DNA of 64,000 nucleotides from Salegentibacter tibetensis (GCF_020164485.1 NZ_JAIQZA010000014.1:35577-99576); one strand, 5' to 3'. Shown: positions 18,148 to 27,350, counted from the first letter of the stretch. Numbers and translations are program-made. The notes: a model not told the origin generated them from the letters alone.

Positions 18148-19785
18148 TCAATCCGGTATCAAATCCCTTAACTCACCAAGCGTATTTGCTTCGTGGATAT
18201 TCTTATCGGTTCGCCAGCGGACCATCCTGGGAAATCTTGTTGCTACCCCACTCTTATGACGTTTTGACTCTGCTATACCTTCAAAAGCGATTTCAAACAC
18301 GTGGTGTGGTGTAACACTTCGTACGGGACCAAAACGCTCTATAGTATTTTTCTTGATCCAGGCGTCCAGTTTTCTAAATTCGGCATCGGTTAGGCCAGAA
18401 TATGCTTTCGCGAAAGTGACCAATTCTTTCCTTTCATCGTCCCATAAGCCAAAAGTATAATCGGTGAATAAATTGCTTCGACGCCCGTGACCGCGCATGG
18501 CGTAGGTAAGTACTGCATCTACTGTAAGCGGATCTACTTTCCATTTCCACCAGTCGCCTTTTTTTCTTCCCACCAAATATGGGGAATCCAACCTTTTGAG
18601 CATCAGCCCTTCCGATTTCTCCTCGCGAGCCCGTTCGCGTTCTTCAGCAACTTCAGCCCAGTTTTTAAAGGAAATTCTCTCTGATAAATGCAAGGGAGTT
18701 TCTTCCGAAGAAACTTCTGCATAAAGTTTTTCAAGGATTTTTCTTCGTTCTTCAAAAGGTTTGGTTCGAATATCTTCACCTTCCCATTCTAAAACATCGT
18801 AAGCTTTTAGAATTACCGGGGTTTTTTCAAGCAATTTTTTACTTATACTTTTTCTTCCAATTCGGGTTTGCAGATCTTTAAAAGTGCCTATTTTTCCTTT
18901 TGGAAATGGTAAAATCTCTCCATCGATTACCGTTCCGTTTAGAATTTTCCCCACAAATTCTTCAAATTCGGGATATTTATCGGTTACCAATTCTTCCCCG
19001 CGGCTCCATACAAAAAGTTCGTCGTTTCTTACTATTACCTGCGAGCGAATACCATCCCATTTATGTTCCGCGCTCCACTCGGCCACATCACCAAGCTCTT
19101 CCACTTTGCCATCTATTGCGTAAGCCAGGTAAAACGGGTAAGGTTTAGACAAATAATCCTCCTCATTTTCTTCTAAAATCAGTTTATTGAAAGTGGTTTT
19201 TTCCGGTTTCCAGTTCCCCATCATTTTATAGGCGAGAATATCTTCATCGATATCGGTTGCTTTTGAAAGTGCGCGGGTCATTAATTTTTGACTCACCCCT
19301 ATACGAAAACTACCGGTAATGAGTTTGGTAAAAACAAAGCGTTCATAATAATTCAGCGAAAGCCAGTTTTGGTGTAAATATTCCTTTTTATCGGCTTCGC
19401 TCTTAGCTTTTAAATCGATAATTTCTTGAAGAAACTGGTTCAGGCTTTTTTCTGTAGGTTCTTCAGCGGGCGGAATCACCAAAGCAATGGTTTCGGCTAA
19501 ATCGCCAACGATATGATAAGATTCCTCAAACAACCACAAGGGAATATTTGCCAACTCTGAAGCCCATTCCCGCATCAAAGTCGTATTCACCGGTCGCGGG
19601 GGCCGGCGATGCGATAAAATAGCAATGGTCCAAACCTTGTCTTTATCTTCGGCATTTTTAAAATAATGGGTTAAGGCAGCTACTTTTAAAGTGGTTTTAT
19701 TGGTACTGTCTAAGGTTTTTATGAGCTCTGCGAAATCCCGCATACCCTGAAGGGAAAGTTCTCTATCCTGATTTTCTTCTCTCAT
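18148..19785 (-). CDS. ATP-dependent DNA ligase (LigC/LigB-type, ligase-associated DNA damage response)
   Basis: A 545-residue ATP-dependent ligase, additional to the NAD-dependent replicative ligase. Domain order is an alpha-helical DNA-binding region (residues ~1-200), then the nucleotidyltransferase domain with motif I EHKWDGIRSQ (adenylated Lys), IDGEILPF (motif III), SEGLMLKRLDSPY (motif IV) and WWKWKVDP (motif V). An OB-fold follows (DAVLTYAMRGHGRRSNLFTD). It sits between the MBL exonuclease and the Lhr-like helicase on the same strand, the known ligase-associated repair cluster. Confidence 0.93.
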   Translation of the reverse strand: MREENQDRELSLQGMRDFAELIKTLDSTNKTTLKVAALTHYFKNAEDKDKVWTIAILSHRRPPRPVNTTLMREWASELANIPLWLFEESYHIVGDLAETIALVIPPAEEPTEKSLNQFLQEIIDLKAKSEADKKEYLHQNWLSLNYYERFVFTKLITGSFRIGVSQKLMTRALSKATDIDEDILAYKMMGNWKPEKTTFNKLILEENEEDYLSKPYPFYLAYAIDGKVEELGDVAEWSAEHKWDGIRSQVIVRNDELFVWSRGEELVTDKYPEFEEFVGKILNGTVIDGEILPFPKGKIGTFKDLQTRIGRKSISKKLLEKTPVILKAYDVLEWEGEDIRTKPFEERRKILEKLYAEVSSEETPLHLSERISFKNWAEVAEERERAREEKSEGLMLKRLDSPYLVGRKKGDWWKWKVDPLTVDAVLTYAMRGHGRRSNLFTDYTFGLWDDERKELVTFAKAYSGLTDAEFRKLDAWIKKNTIERFGPVRSVTPHHVFEIAFEGIAESKRHKSGVATRFPRMVRWRTDKNIHEANTLGELRDLIPD

Positions 19786-19841
19786 AATTTCCTTTTCTAA
19801 AACTGCTTATTCCTCGAATGTGTCCTAAATGTCAAAGCCTT

Positions 19842-20867
19842 TTAATTTTCTTTCTCTACTTCACTTTTTGATTCTTCTTCTCCCATTTCCCCTTCATATT
19901 GGGTTTCTTCGGTTCGGGCGTCATAGCCAATTTCCCTTAAATACCGGGAGAAAATATCGGTGTAACCGTGAGTGCAAATCACCCTCTCGGCGCCGGTTGC
20001 TTTTATAGATTTTAGCAATCCCTGCCAGTCACAATGATCGGAAAGTACAAAACCACGGTCTATAGCCCTTCTTCGGCGTGCCCCTCTAAATGTCATCCAG
20101 CCGCTGGCTGAAGCAGTAACATACGGCACCATTTTTTTAATCCACGGGCTGCCGTGCGCACTTGGTGGTGCCACCACAATATTTCCTTTGAATTCATCTT
20201 TTTTGGTGTCGCGGGTAATCCTGGTGGTTTCAGGCATTTCGGATAAAGGTCGAACTACTTCAGTCATATTCTCTATGGCGCCGTGGGTGTAAATTTCGCC
20301 GATGGAGGTATCGAGATATTTCAGCAGGCGTTGCGCTTTTCCGAGGGAATAACCAAAGATCACCGAAGTCCTGCCATCTTCCTTATTTTGTTGCCACCAA
20401 TTATTGATTTCAGTAAAAACTTCCGCCTGCGGTTGCCATTTAAAAGCGGGCAGCCCAAAAGTACATTCGGTAATGAAGGTGTTGCATTTTACGGGTTCAT
20501 AAGGAACCGCCACACCATCATTTTCATCTTTATAATCGCCGGTAAACACCCATACCTCACCTTTATATTCCACCCGAATTTGAGAAGAACCAATGATATG
20601 CCCGGCCGGATGCAAGGAAAATTTAACCCCGTTAATCGTAAAGGTTTCGTTCCATTCTTTGCCTGAAACTTCAATTTCTCCAAGCCGGTGTTTTATAATA
20701 GGGACATTGCTGTGATGGGTGATGTATTTTTTATTACCCCAGCGGGAATGATCGGCGTGGCCGTGTGTAATAATAGCTTTATCTACCGGTTTCCAGGGAT
20801 CCAGATAAACATCTGCCGCCTCGCAGTAAATTCCTTTTTTATTAAAAGCGAGTAAAGGTGGTTTCAT
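19842..20867 (-). CDS. Ligase-associated DNA damage response exonuclease (metallo-beta-lactamase fold)
   Basis: A 341-residue metallo-beta-lactamase/beta-CASP-type nuclease, first gene of the repair operon. The metal site THGHADHSRWG (residues ~34-44) is intact, with further ligands in LHPAGHIIGSSQI and WVFTGDYKDEND. The C-terminal SDHCDWQGLLKSIKATGAER and ICTHGYTD match the family. It is proposed to process DNA ends before sealing by the neighbouring ligase. The last residues are acidic and low-complexity (EEESKSEVEKEN). The gap to the ligase gene is 56 nt. Confidence 0.92.
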   Translation of the reverse strand: MKPPLLAFNKKGIYCEAADVYLDPWKPVDKAIITHGHADHSRWGNKKYITHHSNVPIIKHRLGEIEVSGKEWNETFTINGVKFSLHPAGHIIGSSQIRVEYKGEVWVFTGDYKDENDGVAVPYEPVKCNTFITECTFGLPAFKWQPQAEVFTEINNWWQQNKEDGRTSVIFGYSLGKAQRLLKYLDTSIGEIYTHGAIENMTEVVRPLSEMPETTRITRDTKKDEFKGNIVVAPPSAHGSPWIKKMVPYVTASASGWMTFRGARRRRAIDRGFVLSDHCDWQGLLKSIKATGAERVICTHGYTDIFSRYLREIGYDARTEETQYEGEMGEEESKSEVEKEN

Positions 20868-20994
20868 TTTTTGGGTACTTAAAATGAAATTACCTAAAAT
20901 GAAACGCCTAAAAAAGGGATTAAGAAAAGATTAGCGATTGATGAAAGTCTTAATTTTTAGAAGGTTTTTGATGAATTTTATTTTCAGCTTTAAG

Positions 20995-21002
20995 TATATT
21001 TG
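20995..21002 (+). promoter_or_regulatory. -7 box of the TerB-like gene promoter
   Basis: TATATTTG matches TAnnTTTG, 19 nt before ATG 21022. A TTTTG stretch lies 24 nt upstream. The box supports the shorter gene start, because the longer in-frame reading would begin upstream of it. Confidence 0.6.
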
Positions 21003-21021
21003 TGGCATAAAATTCAATAAA

Positions 21022-21450
21022 ATGTCATTTTCAGATTTATTTGATTCGGGGGAACACCTTCGCAACATCAACCACTTTGCTTCTATTGTTAACCTTGCGA
21101 GTGTAGATGGTGAGATTAACGAAAGGGAGAGTGTTCTTTTAGAACGTTTTGCTCGTAAACTTGATATTAGCCAGCAGGAATATAAAATGGTTATTAAAAA
21201 CCCGTCAGAGTTTCCTATTAGCGCTTATAATAGTGTGGAAAAACGTTTAGAACGTCTGCACGACCTTTTTAAGATCATTTTTGCCGATAACGAAATTGAT
21301 CGTGAAGAGGAAATCCTAATTAAGCGATATGCTATAGGTCTAGGTTTTTCAAACGAACATGCCGACAAAATTATTAAAAGATCTATACAAATTTTTACCG
21401 GGCAACTAAATTTTGAAGATTACCACTATCTTTTGAATAAGGAAAATTAA
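21022..21450 (+). CDS. TerB-family protein
   Basis: A 142-residue all-helical protein of the TerB superfamily, first recognised in tellurite resistance clusters and thought to sense metals or act in stress at the membrane. Two repeated acidic motifs are visible: ASVDGEINERESVLLERFA and FADNEIDREEEILIKRYA, each with the D-G/N-E-I-x-x-x-E pattern. The start at MSFSDLFDSGEHLR is favoured by the -7 box at 20995. It is alone, with no other Ter genes nearby, so a general stress role is only a guess. Confidence 0.78.
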   Translation: MSFSDLFDSGEHLRNINHFASIVNLASVDGEINERESVLLERFARKLDISQQEYKMVIKNPSEFPISAYNSVEKRLERLHDLFKIIFADNEIDREEEILIKRYAIGLGFSNEHADKIIKRSIQIFTGQLNFEDYHYLLNKEN

Positions 21451-22021
21451 AAGGTTTGAAATAATAAAAAGCGTCACCCTGAGACCCGTGATAAAAAAAT
21501 TACCTAGCGTAGGAAAATGACGTTTTCAAGCATAGCGAGTTTTAAACTCCGTGTGTGAGTGTAGAAAATCAGCAGCGTTAATAATTTTTGAAAGCTTGTC
21601 CAGAGTGGAGTCGAGGGGCCCTGAAAAAAATTTAGCTGCTGATTTGCGATTTTTTCTGCCTCCGACGACCAGAAGGGAGAGGAAGGCAGTTGCCAAAAAA
21701 ACACCTCCACATAGGGCGCCCTTCCTGCCCGTCCGTTCAGGCGGGTTTTGTTTCGTTTTAATTGTATCCGACGAACGGAGTGAGAGGAATACACACAAAA
21801 AATGAAAAAAGAAACTTCCATACCAGTTAAGTTTCATTTTGAATTATAAAAACAAGCCTGAATAACAGGATTTTAAAAATACGTCAATGGCAACTAGTTT
21901 CAGAGCTTGCTCCGGAATTTATTCGGAGATCTAATTGCAGAGAACTAACCTCAAATTAGAAGCTGAAATGAATTCAGCTTAACGTTAATAAGATTTTCAT
22001 ATAAGAACTCTTTCTTTCCTT
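21451..22021. other. Gene-free region with repeat-like DNA
   Basis: No convincing gene is seen on either strand. Open frames of about 100 codons near 21504-21837 overlap each other in different frames and look like chance. The stretch 21600-21790 is more GC-rich than its surroundings and reads like imperfect repeat debris (GTCCGTTCAGGCGGG, GAACGGAGTGAGAGGAAT). A 101-bp palindromic repeat is at 21883. Confidence 0.6.
21883..21983. repeat. 101-bp palindromic intergenic repeat, copy 1 (degenerate ends)
   Basis: It shares AGAGCTTGCTCCG, ATTTATTCGGAGATCTAA and TTAGAAGCTGAAA with the element at 31002 and has the same length. The end arms have decayed compared with that copy. The internal CTCCGGAA/TTCGGAG hairpin is kept. 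Confidence 0.75.
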
Positions 22022-23029
22022 TTATCCATATTTTTGCATAAATTCTTCGGCCTTATCTACCATATTTTTACTTCCGCAGAAAAAAGGCGCGCGTTGGTGC
22101 AATTCTGTAGGTTGAATATCCATTATTCGGGTAAACCCGTCAGTGGCTTTTCCTCCTGCCTGTTCCACTATAAATGCCATTGGGTTACATTCGTATAATA
22201 ACCTAAGTTTCCCATTATTAGCTTTAGAACTTTTTGGATAGATAAAAATTCCGCCTTTAATCATATTTCGGTGAATATCTGAAACCATAGATCCAATATA
22301 CCTGGAGGTGTAAGGCCTATCCTCCTTTTCTTCCTGGCAATATTTAATATACTTTTTCACACCAAGGGGAAAATGCACATAATTACCCTCGTTCATAGAA
22401 TAAATACTTCCGTTTTCCGGGAATTTTATATCGGGATGCGACAAGTACCAGGAACCTAAAGCTGGATTCAAGGTAAAGCCATTAACCCCACAACCAGTAG
22501 TGTAAACCAACATAGTAGAAGTACCATAAATTATATAACCGGCCGCCACTTGCTTGTTGCCAGGTTGCAAAAAATCTTCTTTGGTAACCGGTGTACCAAT
22601 TGGGGTGACCCGTCGGTAAATGGAAAAAATAGTCCCTACGGAAACGTTCACATCAATATTTGAGCTTCCGTCCAGAGGATCCATAAGTACAACATACTTA
22701 TTTTGGTTATCCATATTTTTTCCAGAAATAGTAATAAAATCGTCGTTTTCTTCGGAAGCAATTCCACAAACAATCTCGCGATTAATCAGGGTTTGAATAA
22801 AAGTTTCATTGGCGTAAACATCCAGTTTTTGCTGATCTTCCCCCTGGATATTGGTGTCCCCCTGCAAGCCTAAAATATCTACAAGTCCGGCCTTATTAAC
22901 CTCATGGTTTACCACTTTAGCCGCCAAACGTAAAGACCTGATTAAACGGGAAAGTTCCCCTGAAGAATAGGGAAACGCGGCTTGATTATCTATAATAAAT
23001 TCGCCTAGAGTCTGATTTTTCTTAACCAT
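22022..23029 (-). CDS. fbp: Fructose-1,6-bisphosphatase, class 1
   Basis: This is the gluconeogenic enzyme hydrolysing fructose-1,6-bisphosphate to fructose-6-phosphate, 335 residues. The metal- and phosphate-binding motif [19 protein letters not shown] is intact, as are GIASEEND, the substrate segment [19 protein letters not shown] and [17 protein letters not shown]. The start [12 protein letters not shown] follows a plausible leader. It is divergent from the GNAT pair. Confidence 0.96.
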   Translation of the reverse strand: MVKKNQTLGEFIIDNQAAFPYSSGELSRLIRSLRLAAKVVNHEVNKAGLVDILGLQGDTNIQGEDQQKLDVYANETFIQTLINREIVCGIASEENDDFITISGKNMDNQNKYVVLMDPLDGSSNIDVNVSVGTIFSIYRRVTPIGTPVTKEDFLQPGNKQVAAGYIIYGTSTMLVYTTGCGVNGFTLNPALGSWYLSHPDIKFPENGSIYSMNEGNYVHFPLGVKKYIKYCQEEKEDRPYTSRYIGSMVSDIHRNMIKGGIFIYPKSSKANNGKLRLLYECNPMAFIVEQAGGKATDGFTRIMDIQPTELHQRAPFFCGSKNMVDKAEEFMQKYG

Positions 23030-23199
23030 TACGTACCAATATCGTTATTTGTATCAAAATTATTCATTTTTCTGAGTTACTAAAACGTTTTCGTGAATTA
23101 TATATTGAAAAATCATCAAATAAAAGTTGCTTTTGGCTAGGCTTCGTGAATTTTTCGACTGCTATTTCTAGAAAATAGCTGTTTTGAAATTTCATTCTT

Positions 23200-23207
23200 T
23201 ATTTTTG
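23200..23207 (+). promoter_or_regulatory. -7 box of first GNAT gene
   Basis: TATTTTTG matches TAnnTTTG and ends 17 nt before ATG 23225. It overlaps an alternative GTG start at 23207, which argues against that longer start. Confidence 0.6.
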
Positions 23208-23224
23208 TGTCTAAAGCGATAAAA

Positions 23225-23707
23225 ATGGAATTTAAAATTAGAAAAGCAAAGCCGGAAGATATGCCAGCGGTTTTAGAGCTTATACAGGAACTTGCCGAAT
23301 TTGAAAAAGAACCCGATGCGGTAATTATTTCTGCAGAAGACCTTAAAAGAGATGGTTTTGGCCCCAACCCCTCCTTTACTTGTTTTGTAGCTGAAGCCGC
23401 CGGGAAAATTGAAGGTATGGCCCTATGTTATTTTAGGTATTCTACCTGGAAAGGAAAAACCGTTCACCTGGAAGATCTGGTAGTTAGGGAAAATATGCGT
23501 GGCAAAGGCTTGGGAAATGCACTTTACAAGCGGGTTATTGAATTTGCTAAAGAAGAAGGTGTAAAGCGTACCGAATGGGTGGTTTTAGATTGGAACACCC
23601 ACGCCAGAGACTTTTACAGCCGTAGTGGAGCTACCGTTTTCACCGATTGGTGCACCGTACAAATGGAAGAGGAAGCAATGGATGAATTCCTTGAGAAATC
23701 ACGTTAA
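23225..23707 (+). CDS. GNAT family N-acetyltransferase (first of a tandem pair)
   Basis: A 160-residue acetyl-CoA-dependent acetyltransferase. It resembles the diamine (spermidine/spermine) N-acetyltransferase-like group: MEFKIRKAKPEDMPAVLEL opening, FVAEAAGKIEGMALCYFRYS, HLEDLVVRENMRGKGLGNAL (acetyl-CoA binding loop R-G-K-G-L-G) and VLDWNTHARDFYSRSGA. The acceptor is not known. It is about half identical to the next gene, so the two look like an old tandem duplication. A rho-independent terminator separates them. Confidence 0.88.
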   Translation: MEFKIRKAKPEDMPAVLELIQELAEFEKEPDAVIISAEDLKRDGFGPNPSFTCFVAEAAGKIEGMALCYFRYSTWKGKTVHLEDLVVRENMRGKGLGNALYKRVIEFAKEEGVKRTEWVVLDWNTHARDFYSRSGATVFTDWCTVQMEEEAMDEFLEKSR

Positions 23708-23718
23708 TAATACGCTAA

Positions 23719-23741
23719 GCCGATATTAATCGGCCTTTTTA
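23719..23741 (+). terminator. Rho-independent terminator between the GNAT genes
   Basis: GCCGAT (23719-23724) and ATCGGC (23729-23734) form a perfect 6-bp stem with a 4-nt loop, followed by CTTTTTATT. Confidence 0.75.
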
Positions 23742-23755
23742 TTAAAATCAATTCC

Positions 23756-23763
23756 TACTTTTG
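23756..23763 (+). promoter_or_regulatory. -7 box of second GNAT gene
   Basis: TACTTTTG matches TAnnTTTG and lies 16 nt before ATG 23780. Together with the terminator just upstream it indicates separate transcription of the second GNAT gene. Confidence 0.6.
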
Positions 23764-23779
23764 TAGAAACACCAGACTT

Positions 23780-24250
23780 ATGGAATACGTGATACGCGAA
23801 GCTAAGCGGGAAGATATGCCCGCGGTTTTGGAGCTTATAAAAGAACTTGCCGCCTATGAAGAAGCTGCAGATCAGGTTGAAATTCGTGTGAGCGATCTTG
23901 AACACGAAGGTTTTGAAGAAAGCAATTTTAAATGTTTTGTAGCCGAAGTAAAAGGGAAAATTGAAGGAATGGCGCTGGTTTATTTTAGGTTCTCTACCTG
24001 GAAAGGCCGTACCGTTCACCTGGAAGACCTTATTGTTCGCAAAAAGATGCGTGGTACCGGACTTGGAGGCGCGCTATACAAAAGAGTTGTAAAATACGGT
24101 CACGATAATAATGTGAAACGTGTAGAATGGGTAGTTTCTGAAGGCAATAAAAATGCCCAGGAATTCTATGAAAATACCGGAGCAGATATTAAGAAAAACT
24201 GGTACACCGTGCATATGGATGAAACCGGAATCCAAAAAAATATCGATTAA
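23780..24250 (+). CDS. GNAT family N-acetyltransferase (second of a tandem pair)
   Basis: A 156-residue paralogue of the preceding gene. The same blocks occur in order: IREAKREDMPAVLELIKELA, FVAEVKGKIEGMALVYFRFS, STWKGRTVHLEDLIVRKKMR, GTGLGGALYKRV and EWVVSEGNKNAQEFYENTGA. The acetyl-CoA loop (R-G-T-G-L-G) is intact. The main differences are in the region between residues 30 and 50, which often shapes the acceptor site, so the two copies may use different substrates. It has its own -7 box and is followed at 6 nt by the aspartate kinase gene, so these two are probably co-transcribed. Confidence 0.88.
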   Translation: MEYVIREAKREDMPAVLELIKELAAYEEAADQVEIRVSDLEHEGFEESNFKCFVAEVKGKIEGMALVYFRFSTWKGRTVHLEDLIVRKKMRGTGLGGALYKRVVKYGHDNNVKRVEWVVSEGNKNAQEFYENTGADIKKNWYTVHMDETGIQKNID

Positions 24251-24256
24251 AATTTT

Positions 24257-25507
24257 ATGAAAGTTTTTAAGTTTGGAGGCGCATCAGTGAAAGATGCGGC
24301 AGGGGTAAGAAATGTTAAGAATGTACTGGACAAGACCGGAAATGGGCCGAAGGTAATCGTGATTTCGGCAATGGGAAAAACCACCAATGCCCTGGAAATT
24401 GTAATTAAAGATTATCTATTTGAAAAGCAAATCCCTCAAAGCCTCCAGGCTGTGGAAGATGCCCATTTTGAAGTTATCAATGAGCTTTTTTTAGATCCAC
24501 AGGCTTCAATTTTTAATAAAGTAACCGCAGCTTTTACCGAACTTAAGAATTTTCTTCTGCATAATAAATCAGAACAATACGACTTTGTTTACGACCAGGT
24601 AATTTGTTACGGGGAGTTAATTTCTACCTTAATTGTTAGCGAATATCTAAATTCCCAAAACATAAAAAACAACTGGCTGGACGCCCGGGAATTTGTAAAA
24701 ACCGATAGCGTTTACCGGGATGCCGGTGTAAACTGGGAAGAAACCCAGGAAGCTATTCAGCAAAATTTAAATATAAATCAGGTAAATATCACCCAGGGTT
24801 TTATCGGTTCAGACCCTAATAATTTTACCACCACACTTGGTAGGGAAGGAAGTGATTACACGGCTGCAATTTTTGCTTATTGTTTAAATGCAGAAAATGT
24901 AACCATTTGGAAAGATGTTCCCGGTGTTCTAAATGCCGATCCGCGGGAATTTGAAAATCCTGAATTGCTTCAGCAAATCTCGTACGAGGAAGCCATAGAA
25001 CTGGCATTTTATGGTGCTTCTGTAATTCACCCAAAAACATTGCAGCCACTTCAGCAAAAAGAGATTCCGTTGTTTGTAAAACCCTTTTTAAAGCCGGAAA
25101 GCGAAGGCACCAAAGTTGGGAAAGGCCAGCTAATTTTTCCGGAAATACCATGTTTTATCGTTAAAAAAGATCTGGTTTTAATTTCTCTTTCTACCCTGGA
25201 TTTCTCTTTTATGGTAGAGGAGAATATAAGCGAGGTTTTTCGGCTTTTTCATCAGTATCAAATGAAAGTTGATTTAATACAGAATTCTGCCATTAGTTTT
25301 TCGGTTTGTGTAGATAATAAATTCAACCAACTGGAGAAATTACTTCAACATTTAAAGGCCAGGTTTAAGGTAAGTTTTGTGCCCGGGGTTTCTTTGTATA
25401 CCATTCGGCATTTTAATGATGAAGCGAGAAAAAGCCTTGAAAAAGACAAGGAAATCTTACTAAAACAACTTACGCACAATACCCTTCAAATTGTTACCCG
25501 CAAATAA
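24257..25507 (+). CDS. Aspartate kinase
   Basis: A 416-residue monofunctional aspartokinase that phosphorylates aspartate for lysine, threonine and methionine synthesis. Visible motifs are MKVFKFGGASVKDA (kinase N-terminus), VIVISAMGKTTNAL, TTLGREGSDYTAAIFAYCLN and WKDVPGVLNADPREF. A C-terminal ACT-like regulatory part spans residues ~300-410 (LVLISLSTLDFSFMVEENIS). It is not fused to homoserine dehydrogenase. It follows the second GNAT gene by 6 nt and precedes the OlsF-like gene by 40 nt. Confidence 0.92.
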   Translation: MKVFKFGGASVKDAAGVRNVKNVLDKTGNGPKVIVISAMGKTTNALEIVIKDYLFEKQIPQSLQAVEDAHFEVINELFLDPQASIFNKVTAAFTELKNFLLHNKSEQYDFVYDQVICYGELISTLIVSEYLNSQNIKNNWLDAREFVKTDSVYRDAGVNWEETQEAIQQNLNINQVNITQGFIGSDPNNFTTTLGREGSDYTAAIFAYCLNAENVTIWKDVPGVLNADPREFENPELLQQISYEEAIELAFYGASVIHPKTLQPLQQKEIPLFVKPFLKPESEGTKVGKGQLIFPEIPCFIVKKDLVLISLSTLDFSFMVEENISEVFRLFHQYQMKVDLIQNSAISFSVCVDNKFNQLEKLLQHLKARFKVSFVPGVSLYTIRHFNDEARKSLEKDKEILLKQLTHNTLQIVTRK

Positions 25508-25547
25508 AAATTTCTATCTTTATTCTTACTAACTAATTTAATTTTAA

Positions 25548-27350
25548 ATGGGAATTGTAAGCTCCCGGGAAGTCGCCAGGGTGATGAACCTCGAAAAACT
25601 AGGCCCTTTAGGGACATCTATGGGCTGGCTAATCCTAAGAACCACAAAACTTTCCCGGCTTAATAGGGAATACCAGAAACGAAAAAGTCTTAACGGAATT
25701 GAATTTATAGACTCGATTTTAGAAGGCTTTGAGATCGATTTTGAAATTCCCGAAAAAGACCTGAAACGAATTCCAAAAACAGGTGCGTTTATAACAATTT
25801 CGAATCATCCTCTCGGCGGAATAGACGGAATGATCCTGATGAAATTGTTGCTAAATCAACGCCCGGATTATAAGATTATCGCCAACTTTTTACTTCATCG
25901 TTTAGATCCGCTGAAGCCTTACATTCTGCCTGTGAATCCGTTTGAGGATCATAAAGAAGCAAAATCCAGTTTAGGAGGAATTAAAGAAGCGATTTCCCAT
26001 TTAAAAGATGGCCACGCGCTGGGAATGTTTCCGGCGGGTGAAGTTTCTACTTATAAAGATGAAAAAGTAATTGTAGATAAACCCTGGGAACCAGCGGCGA
26101 TGAAACTTATCCAAAAAGCGCAAGTTCCCGTGGTGCCAATTTATTTTCACGCCAAGAATTCCACCTTTTTCTACCGGCTGGCCTCTATGAGCGATATTCT
26201 GCGTACTGCAAAACTACCTGGTGAAATACTTACGCAAAAGAGACGAAAAATAAAAGTGCGCATTGGTAATCCAATTTCTGTAGAAGATCAATTAGAACAT
26301 ACTAATTTGGAAGCTTTCACGGCTTTGTTGCGCCGAAAAACCTATATGCTGGCTAATGTTTTTGAACGAAAAAAGCTTTTTGAAAAAATTCCAAAGCACC
26401 TGAAACTTCCAAAATCTCCAAAAAAGATCGCGGTAGAAACGGCTGAAGCTTTAATGGAAATCGAAGTTGAAAATTGTCGCGAAATGGACAAGCGTTTACT
26501 GTCCAGTAAAAATTACGAAGTTTTTCTCGCCAAAAAAGAAGTGATCCCACATATCGTAGCCGAGCTGGGTAGATTGCGCGAAATAACCTTTAGGGAAATT
26601 GGCGAAGGCACTAATAATGCTACCGATCTTGATAAATTTGACGATTATTATTACCACCTCTTTTTATGGGATAATGAAGCCAAAAAAGTAGCCGGAGCTT
26701 ACCGTATGGGAATGGGAAATGAAATCTATGCCAGGTACGGAATTGACGGATTTTATCTTCAGGAGCTTTTTAGGTTTGAGCCGGAATTGCACAAAATGAT
26801 GAGCCAGTCTATAGAAATGGGTCGGGCTTTTATCATTAAAGAATATCAGCAAAAACCAATGCCGCTTTTCTTACTCTGGAAAGGAATTGTGCATTGTACA
26901 CTACGTTTTCCGGAGCATAAATACCTGATTGGTGGGGTAAGCATCAGTAATAAGTTTTCAAATTTCTCTAAATCGCTGATGATCGAGTTTATGAAATCGC
27001 ATTACTACGACCCCTATGTCGCTCAATACATTAAGCCGAAAAAAGAGTTTAAAGTAAAATTAAAAGATGCCGATAAAGATTTTGTTTTTGACGCCAGCGA
27101 AGCCGATTTGAATAAATTCGACAAGATTATTGATGAAATTGAGCCCGAAAATATACGCTTACCGGTCTTGATTAAAAAATACATCAAACAAAATGCGAAA
27201 GTGGTTGCCTTTAATGTAGACCCGCTTTTCAATAACGCGATAGACGGGTTAATGTACATTAGAATTGCAGATTTACCCGAAAGCACGGTAAAACCGGTGA
27301 TGGAAGAATTTCAGAAAGAACTGGAAGCTAAATTCAATTCAGAGCAATAG
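25548..27350 (+). CDS. Bifunctional acyltransferase, OlsF-like (ornithine-lipid type)
   Basis: A 600-residue fusion. Residues ~60-290 form a PlsC/lysophospholipid acyltransferase domain (FITISNHPLGGIDG, MFPAGEVSTYKD, VPVVPIYFHAKNSTFFYRLA). Residues ~310-560 form an OlsB/hemolysin-type GNAT acyltransferase domain (LGRLREITFREIGEGTNN, GAYRMGMGNEI, LFRFEPELHKMMSQSIEMGR). From recalled literature, this order is that of OlsF, described in Serratia and Flavobacterium, where the C-terminal half N-acylates ornithine and the N-terminal half O-acylates the product to make ornithine lipids. The ornithine specificity is inferred from family only; related Bacteroidota enzymes make glycine lipids. Confidence 0.82.
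   Translation: MGIVSSREVARVMNLEKLGPLGTSMGWLILRTTKLSRLNREYQKRKSLNGIEFIDSILEGFEIDFEIPEKDLKRIPKTGAFITISNHPLGGIDGMILMKLLLNQRPDYKIIANFLLHRLDPLKPYILPVNPFEDHKEAKSSLGGIKEAISHLKDGHALGMFPAGEVSTYKDEKVIVDKPWEPAAMKLIQKAQVPVVPIYFHAKNSTFFYRLASMSDILRTAKLPGEILTQKRRKIKVRIGNPISVEDQLEHTNLEAFTALLRRKTYMLANVFERKKLFEKIPKHLKLPKSPKKIAVETAEALMEIEVENCREMDKRLLSSKNYEVFLAKKEVIPHIVAELGRLREITFREIGEGTNNATDLDKFDDYYYHLFLWDNEAKKVAGAYRMGMGNEIYARYGIDGFYLQELFRFEPELHKMMSQSIEMGRAFIIKEYQQKPMPLFLLWKGIVHCTLRFPEHKYLIGGVSISNKFSNFSKSLMIEFMKSHYYDPYVAQYIKPKKEFKVKLKDADKDFVFDASEADLNKFDKIIDEIEPENIRLPVLIKKYIKQNAKVVAFNVDPLFNNAIDGLMYIRIADLPESTVKPVMEEFQKELEAKFNSEQ

Noticed and set aside
20938..21021. Longer N-terminus of the TerB-like gene
   Set aside because: It would begin upstream of the -7 box at 20995 and adds a non-conserved hydrophobic stretch.
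21504..21837. Small protein genes in both strands between the TerB-like gene and fbp
   Set aside because: Several mutually overlapping frames, no ribosome-binding context, no family features.
23207..23224. GTG start of the first GNAT gene
   Set aside because: It overlaps the -7 box; the ATG at 23225 fits the paralogue's N-terminus.
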